A model generated the notes under the pieces. The model was given only the letters and a program-made list of their open reading frames with translations, was not told the DNA's origin and did no database searches. Shown here piece by piece: positions 58,687-64,000 of a DNA stretch of 64,000 bases. The position numbers and the translations under genes are program-made. This DNA comes from Manis javanica (taxonomy: Eukaryota > Chordata > Mammalia > Pholidota > Manidae), in assembly GCF_040802235.1 (NCBI RefSeq), contig NC_133169.1, positions 44,709,034 through 44,773,033 on the forward strand. The letters run 5' to 3'. Positions within the stretch are counted from its first letter, which is position 1. Each line of letters begins with the position of its first letter.

Positions 58687-60111
58687 AAAACTATTTTTAC
58701 ATTCCACACAAATTTACTTTTAATGAGTATGTAACCCAAATCGGGAAATATTTTAAGTGGTATATTTTTCTTGTTACTATCTTACTTAACTGGTGTCAAG
58801 CTTCTTTGACTATACAATTTTGAAGTTATTTTCAGAATTTATTCAGTGTTGTTCTACTCATTCTTCACGACACTTCTCAGGATCATTTTGATATTTTGTC
58901 CATTTGCCTTTTTTCATTATAACCTCTTCGTTAGTTACCCAACAGAGACTCATCCGATCATAGATGGTAATTTAAATTGTCCTATAGTAGCCATTTTCAT
59001 TTTTCAATCTGTGGCTGCCAAAGTTTTAAAGTACTGTATTAATTTTACCACTTTTAAGGGTGAATTTGGGTCTGCATCAGGTAATTTTGGTAAACAAATC
59101 AGATGTGTGTTGAACACACCTTCTGATGTGGTTTACTTCACTCTATTAACACACATTTTATAAATATATTTATACTTTAAGCCACTACTGACCCATGAAC
59201 CATTTGAGGATTTGTGCTTTCTCAAGTTTTATGAAACCTCTTTCAAAGATCGTATCTAAAAATGGACTCTTGCTGACCTAAGTAATCTCAATGGATTGGC
59301 CAAAACATCTATAGGAAACAAGGTGTCAATAGGCTGTCAGTTATTCAGGAGGCTACAATCACTAGTCCCCTTGAGGCTTTTCAGAAGCACAACTGTGCCT
59401 CCAGAGAGTGATCACCAAACAGTTCAGAGAAGCCCGGTGCCCGATTCTCCATGTGGTTTATAATAAAAATACGCCTCTGTGAAAGGGCCTGGGGCTCATG
59501 CTCACTGAAGAACAACTGGATGACACTGGATTTGTGTCTGCAAGAGTGCTGTGCTAAAGAGAGAGCTCCTACCACAGTCCTCATGTATGACTGTGATCTG
59601 AGGGCTCATTCCTTTACAGGGATACAAGTTTATTTTTGTATTTCATTGAAGAAAACTATAAAATCTCCAAGGTATACAAAGAACATTCAATGTTACTACT
59701 GTTTTCATGTCTTCCTGTACCCTGAGTCTTTCACCTTACCAATTACTAAGCACTCTGCAATCTATAAACTTATACGAGGTATGTGTAGAGGGTGAAATAC
59801 TTTCCCTCCTCCCTGTTACGTTTATTGTTGGGTCTCCCAAAGAAACCAAGAGCAGTTGCTTTAATAGAAGAAAAGGCATATGCATTTATTAATACTTAAA
59901 ATTTAAATGCAGAGGTGTACCACAGAAAATATAGCAATATGCAAAAAAGTGGTGAGATTTGAGAGTTTTATACCATCTCTTCATATGCATCTTTGATTTC
60001 ATTAAGTCAATGTATATGAAAATCTAGCAGAGGTGGGTCATTTGGCACTGTCTTCATTTTGATTGTAGCATCATCTCATCATTTTATGCATCAACTACAG
60101 GTCACTGCAGC
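58687..60111 (+). repeat. 5' flank of olfactory receptor B (duplicated cassette)
   Basis: Near-identical to 41333-42756, including the CAACTACAG acceptor-like site ending at 60100, eleven bases before the ATG. The site 58672-58686 at its left edge is the uninterrupted target of unit A's full-length L1. Confidence 0.55.
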
Positions 60112-61056
60112 ATGCTGGTACATGCAGAGAACCTCACCGTCTTCACAGAGTTCCTCCTCATGGACATCTCCAGCTCCCGGGAGCTCCAAGTATTGCAAGG
60201 TTTAATATTTTTAGTGATTTATCTGGGTGCCCTGGCTGGAAATCTTGTGATCTTTACCGTCATTGTGATGGATTCAAATCTTCACTTTCCTATGTACTTC
60301 TTTATAGGCAATTTATCTCTGATAGACTTTGATTTCATCTCAGTTACTGTCCCCAAATCCATCATAAATTCCCTAATGGGTAGTAAACTGATTTCTCTCA
60401 CAGAATGTGCTGCTCAGACTTTCTTATTTATATTATTTGGAGCCACAGATTTCTTCTTCCTTGTGGTCATGTCCTATGACCGCTATGTTGCCATTTGCCA
60501 CCCTCTGCATTATGGGCTCACTATGACCCCACGTCTGTGCACACAGGTGGCAGGGGTCTCATGGGCCAGTGGGCTGGTCTATTCTGCTGTCCACACAGGG
60601 ACCATGTTCAGGCTTCCCTTCACAGAGTCCAATGTGATCCACCAGTTTTTTTGTGACATCCCTCAAGTCCTGAGCATCTCATCCCAGGAAGTGCAGTTTT
60701 CTGAGTCAGTGGTCCTGGCTCTGAGCGCCTGCATCATCTTGTTCTGCTTTGTCATCTTATTCACCTCATATGTTCACATCTTTTCAGCTGTGCTACACAT
60801 GCATTCTGTGGAAGCCCGGAACAAAGCCCTGTCCACCTGCTCTCCTCAGGTAGCTACACTTATTCTTCTTGTGATTTCTGGATTGTTTGCTGTATTGGGT
60901 CCTGTCTCAAATGAATCAAACATTCAAACTCTGCTTATGACCATGTTCTATTCCATGATCCCACCCTTTATAAACCCCTTTATTTTTGGCCTGAGGAACA
61001 GGGAGATAAAGAATGCTGTAGGCAGAATGTTCAAAAGCATTTTCAATTGCGACTAA
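60112..61056 (+). CDS. Olfactory receptor B, class II, OR14-like, intact
   Basis: Tandem paralogue of receptor A: 314 residues, one exon, no stop or shift. It would act as an odorant-binding GPCR in olfactory sensory neurons. It has the sequon N7-L-T, GN at 43-44, a canonical PMYFF at 60-64, C99/C181, MSYDRYVAICHPLHY (120-134), VIHQFFCDIPQVL in EL2, KALSTCSPQVATL in TM6 and NPFIFGLRN in TM7. Differences from copy A cluster in the N-terminus, TM1-TM2 (residues 56, 62, 74, 75, 85), early TM5 (193-194, 209, 212) and IL3/TM6-TM7 (229, 234, 244, 270, 277, 282-283). Several fall where odorant contacts are usually placed, so ligand range may differ (inference). Family OR14 by motif memory; no symbol given. 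Confidence 0.96.
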   Translation: MLVHAENLTVFTEFLLMDISSSRELQVLQGLIFLVIYLGALAGNLVIFTVIVMDSNLHFPMYFFIGNLSLIDFDFISVTVPKSIINSLMGSKLISLTECAAQTFLFILFGATDFFFLVVMSYDRYVAICHPLHYGLTMTPRLCTQVAGVSWASGLVYSAVHTGTMFRLPFTESNVIHQFFCDIPQVLSISSQEVQFSESVVLALSACIILFCFVILFTSYVHIFSAVLHMHSVEARNKALSTCSPQVATLILLVISGLFAVLGPVSNESNIQTLLMTMFYSMIPPFINPFIFGLRNREIKNAVGRMFKSIFNCD

Positions 61057-63363
61057 ATAGGTATTTTTGTTTGACTTGAATTATTTCAGAAATCAAAGTG
61101 GAGAAAAATAGTAATCATAAAAAATTATCCACAAATTCAGGTAAATTTATAATTTTAGTTGTATGATTATTTGGTACAGTAGGGTATATATAAATAAGCT
61201 ATAGTTAATCATATGAAGAGAATATTTCCTTGAGCAAATTGGATTATTCAGTGTATGCATTATGCTCTTTTTGAGTATTAGCATTAGTAGTAAAGAGTGA
61301 ACTTTTCTTTTGTCTTACCATAGTGATTTTGTTATAAATAAACTAAGTCCTGGAAAGATAATTATTTTCCCCATTTACATATTGATTTCAGTAGCAAAGG
61401 TAGGATTAAAACTCAGCACTCTCTAACTCTGAAATATGCCTTCTTCTTTCCAACATGTAATGTAGTCTTATTTTTTCACATTTGTACAAGAAAAGTATAT
61501 ATTATATAATATATATGTTCACATGCAAAATAAAATCCTACACTTATAGACAGGTCCAACCATATCATTAACATACACAACATAAAATATGTTTCTTAGT
61601 CCCCATGAATAAGCCCACAAGCCGTGGGCAGGAGACAGCCATCAGCACAGCACAGGAGGGACTCAGAGGTCACTGTCCTGCATCCAGAAAACATATGATG
61701 ATGAACAGTAACTACATTTTTTTAAACTGTAATCTGATCATTTAGAAAAACAAAGACTAAGAATATGGCCCTTAGGTTGCTGCTCTCAGCCACCGGTGCT
61801 CCTGCCCAGGGGATACAGATTGCATGTGATGGATGAGGCACAGGGAACCCAAATGCTGGCCCAGGAGGAGTTAATAATGATGCAGAGAGGACAAGAAAGC
61901 TCTGATTTAGACTCACAATGCATGATACCTCTCAAACATAAAATAGATATTGTGTTCAGTATCCTTAAAAACTTCACAGGCAAGTACTGCTTATATAATG
62001 TTTTATTCAGTGTATAGTTGAGTAGTAGTATAGTTGAGTTGGGACAGGAATTCTCAGGAAAAAGTCTTAGGAAAAAAGCTGTTTTATTTTCATGATATCC
62101 AAATATACCGATAACCATGGTCTATTGTAAGAATGAAATCTTTCATTGAACAACCTGTGACAGTCATGATTCAAGGCCCTGATTGAGTAAACTCACAAGC
62201 AGTTCTAAATCAAATATAATTTTTGATTAAAAATTTGTACTTTTTTTTAAGTTGTCATGGAAATGTTTTAGTGTTTTTTTAATAATACAGATGGAAAGGA
62301 ATTACACTGAAGAGTTATTTATTTACATGCTTTGCAATTGTAGACAGTTTTGGGCTGTATACTTTTGTGTTTTATTTGAAAAATTAATAAACTTTTACAT
62401 CTATATTTATTTTAACAAAAGAAAGTATGCAGAGGAAAATGTGTTTGTATGTTTAATTCTAATAGATGTTACTATACAATAAACATCAAACTTTGTTTTT
62501 CTTTAATGATGAAAGCATCTGAGAATAAACTGTTTAAATGTGTGCTGAGTGCTGCATCGCAGCATGTGGCTCACATCCCGTCTCAGTCCCTTGCTTTCTC
62601 ATGCAGAACGCTTCAGCATCTGCACCCAGCTCAGCAGCTGGGACACCAGCTACAGGGAGTCACCACTAGGATCACCCCATGTCTTGTAACACACCAAGCC
62701 AGACTTTCTAGTTGCTATCTTATGTTTATAAGCTGTGTTTTATTTTTGTCTAAATTGCATGTTTCATATTAATACTGAAATATAGCCTCTCACAATTAAT
62801 ATTCCTATGGAAATTATCTTATTTGGGTTTCCAGCCATACCTCTTATATTTGACAATGTTGTCATTAACATTTATTAATATCTAATTTTAAAAATTAATT
62901 TGGAGTATGGCAAATAGCTCCTGTTCTCCACTTATCTTGACACTTGGCTTATGTACTAGTCATTATTTTACTACGAACCATTTTACTTGTATCTTTGAGT
63001 TTAGGTATCGTTTTGGGAGTTTTGGCCAATCTAATATCACAATTCTATGATGTGATAGACATGTTAGCTATGCTACAGTGTAATTATATTGCTATATTTG
63101 TACAGTGTAAGTGCATTGCTACATATGGGTATCGAATCAACATGTTGCATACTTTAAACCTGCACACTTATATGTCAATTAAATCTGCACAAATGCATAT
63201 AAGAAATGACTGATATTTTTTGGCATTTTGTCTGCATGAACGGAAGCTACTATGAATCCTGGAAAAGTATCTACAAATACATGTCTATATTTCTGATGGC
63301 CAAATGTATAATGCATAACATCATCCCGCCAAATTTGTTTTGCAGTCAGACCTCAGGAATTGT
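61057..63363 (+). repeat. 3' flank of receptor B, duplicated; contains a MIR remnant
   Basis: Matches 43702-46031. MIR remnant in reverse at about 61335-61440. A small deletion relative to A lies near 62820 ('ttatctta...tttgggtttccag'). No gene seen. Confidence 0.55.
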
Positions 63364-63670
63364 CCCCCTTGTGGTTAAAATTGTAGTATTTCCAGAATCT
63401 CTCTCCTGGCCTTAGTGCATCTCCGTATCAGTAGGTGTCTCCTAGGGGTGGAGAGAAGTAGGCTATCTCCATATCAATAGGTGATTACAAGAGGGAGAGA
63501 AGGCATGACTGGACCCAAGAGGTTGGTTGGGGTCCCTTTTTGTAGCCATGTTGCGAGAGTCACAGTTGAGCAGAGGCCGAAAACTGTTTGTAAACAATAA
63601 TTGGGTTTCTCCCCCTTTACTCCTCCCATTGGCTGACTTTGGTTTCAGAGGCATTTGCCCCAGACTTTGC
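63364..63670 (+). repeat. Solo LTR, recurrent ~0.3 kb family (copy 6, unit B)
   Basis: Counterpart of 46032-46340, with 'ggttaaaattgtagtatttccag' at its start and 'gtaaacaataattgggtttctcc' near 63590. Confidence 0.7.
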
Positions 63671-64000
63671 CCCTTGGACTTGCTCTCCCATGTATCTCAC
63701 CCATAGTATCTCTAACAACATGCAACGGAGGACTCCTCATCCTTACATCTTCCAAATGACAAGCAACAATTTAGATAAAATTTTTGACAACACATATTAT
63801 ATTTTTATGGTGACTTCCATGGCTTGGTATATGTCCTGCATTAGCCATTATCATGTGACTAAACACAATATTTCACACGTAGTTATATTAAAAAGACATC
63901 CCCAAGTTTGGTTGCTGGTAAATTTGACACGACCCTGGGAAGGGTCTAATGGTCTTGTTAAATTGACTCCAGGCATGTCTGCATGGAGACCCAAGAGATT
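63671..64000 (+). pseudogene. Class II env remnant (unit B), cut by the window end
   Basis: Same sequence as 46341-46670. The window stops just where the fusion-peptide-like stretch would begin. Decayed, non-coding. Confidence 0.45.

Larger units (their letters stand above)
51912..64000 (+). repeat. Segmental duplication unit B (runs off the window)
   Basis: Collinear with 27281-46670 except for the two unit-specific L1 insertions and small indels. The junction near 51905-51912 reads 'aaaattcttaatcat', the same words as at 27276-27290, which places the tandem join inside L1 3' sequence. The end lies beyond the window. Confidence 0.9.

Noticed and set aside
1..64000. CRISPR arrays, bacterial operons, riboswitches, tRNA or rRNA genes
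   Set aside because: No spaced direct repeats, no operon structure and no cloverleaf or rRNA signature seen. The content is clearly mammalian nuclear DNA.

Overview
This window is nuclear DNA from a placental mammal. It is AT-rich, mostly transposon-derived, and has only two intact host genes. Both are single-exon class II olfactory receptors, closest to the OR14 family as I recognise it. L1 retrotransposons dominate. The young L1 and the retrovirus-derived tail fused to its 3' end look like sequences I recall from pangolins (Manis), but that species guess is from memory and is weak. There are no bacterial genes, CRISPR arrays, tRNA or rRNA genes that I can support.

Layout. 1-2245: the 3' end of a gammaretrovirus-like endogenous provirus (integrase tail, broken env, polypurine tract, partial LTR). 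2837-9445: old repeats and two copies of a recurrent ~0.3 kb solo LTR. 10480-13800: L1 fragments and one half of an ancient duplication. 14437-16304: a class II (betaretrovirus-like) env end, LTR, lysine-tRNA-type primer site, structured leader and gag start, in the unusual order env-LTR-gag. 16305-20867: an AT-rich interior, then a gammaretrovirus-like env tail, polypurine tract and 3' LTR. 20880-23960: an olfactory receptor pseudogene with diverged flanks. 23900-27480: the other half of the ancient duplication, and L1 copies.

From about 27281 the window is a recent tandem segmental duplication. Unit A runs about 27281-51911. Unit B starts at about 51912 and runs off the window end. Each unit carries old reverse-strand L1 sequence, a GC-rich patch, an intact olfactory receptor gene (42757-43701 in A, 60112-61056 in B), MIR remnants and a class II env remnant flanked by solo LTRs. 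Unit A also holds a second, 3'-only receptor fragment (48624-48785). An ~8.5 kb full-length L1 sits only in unit A, and a 1.2 kb L1 composite sits only in unit B. Each unit therefore preserves the empty site of the other's insertion.

The full-length L1 (32807-41332, minus strand) is nearly intact: ORF1 is open and ORF2 has one premature stop. Past its 3' end it carries a retroviral env-tail plus LTR U3-R segment that ends in poly(A) 18 bases after an AATAAA. This is a chimeric L1-retrovirus insertion. It and an array of five small stem-loops in the class II element (15566-15684) are the most unusual structures I found. I did not find a new host system.
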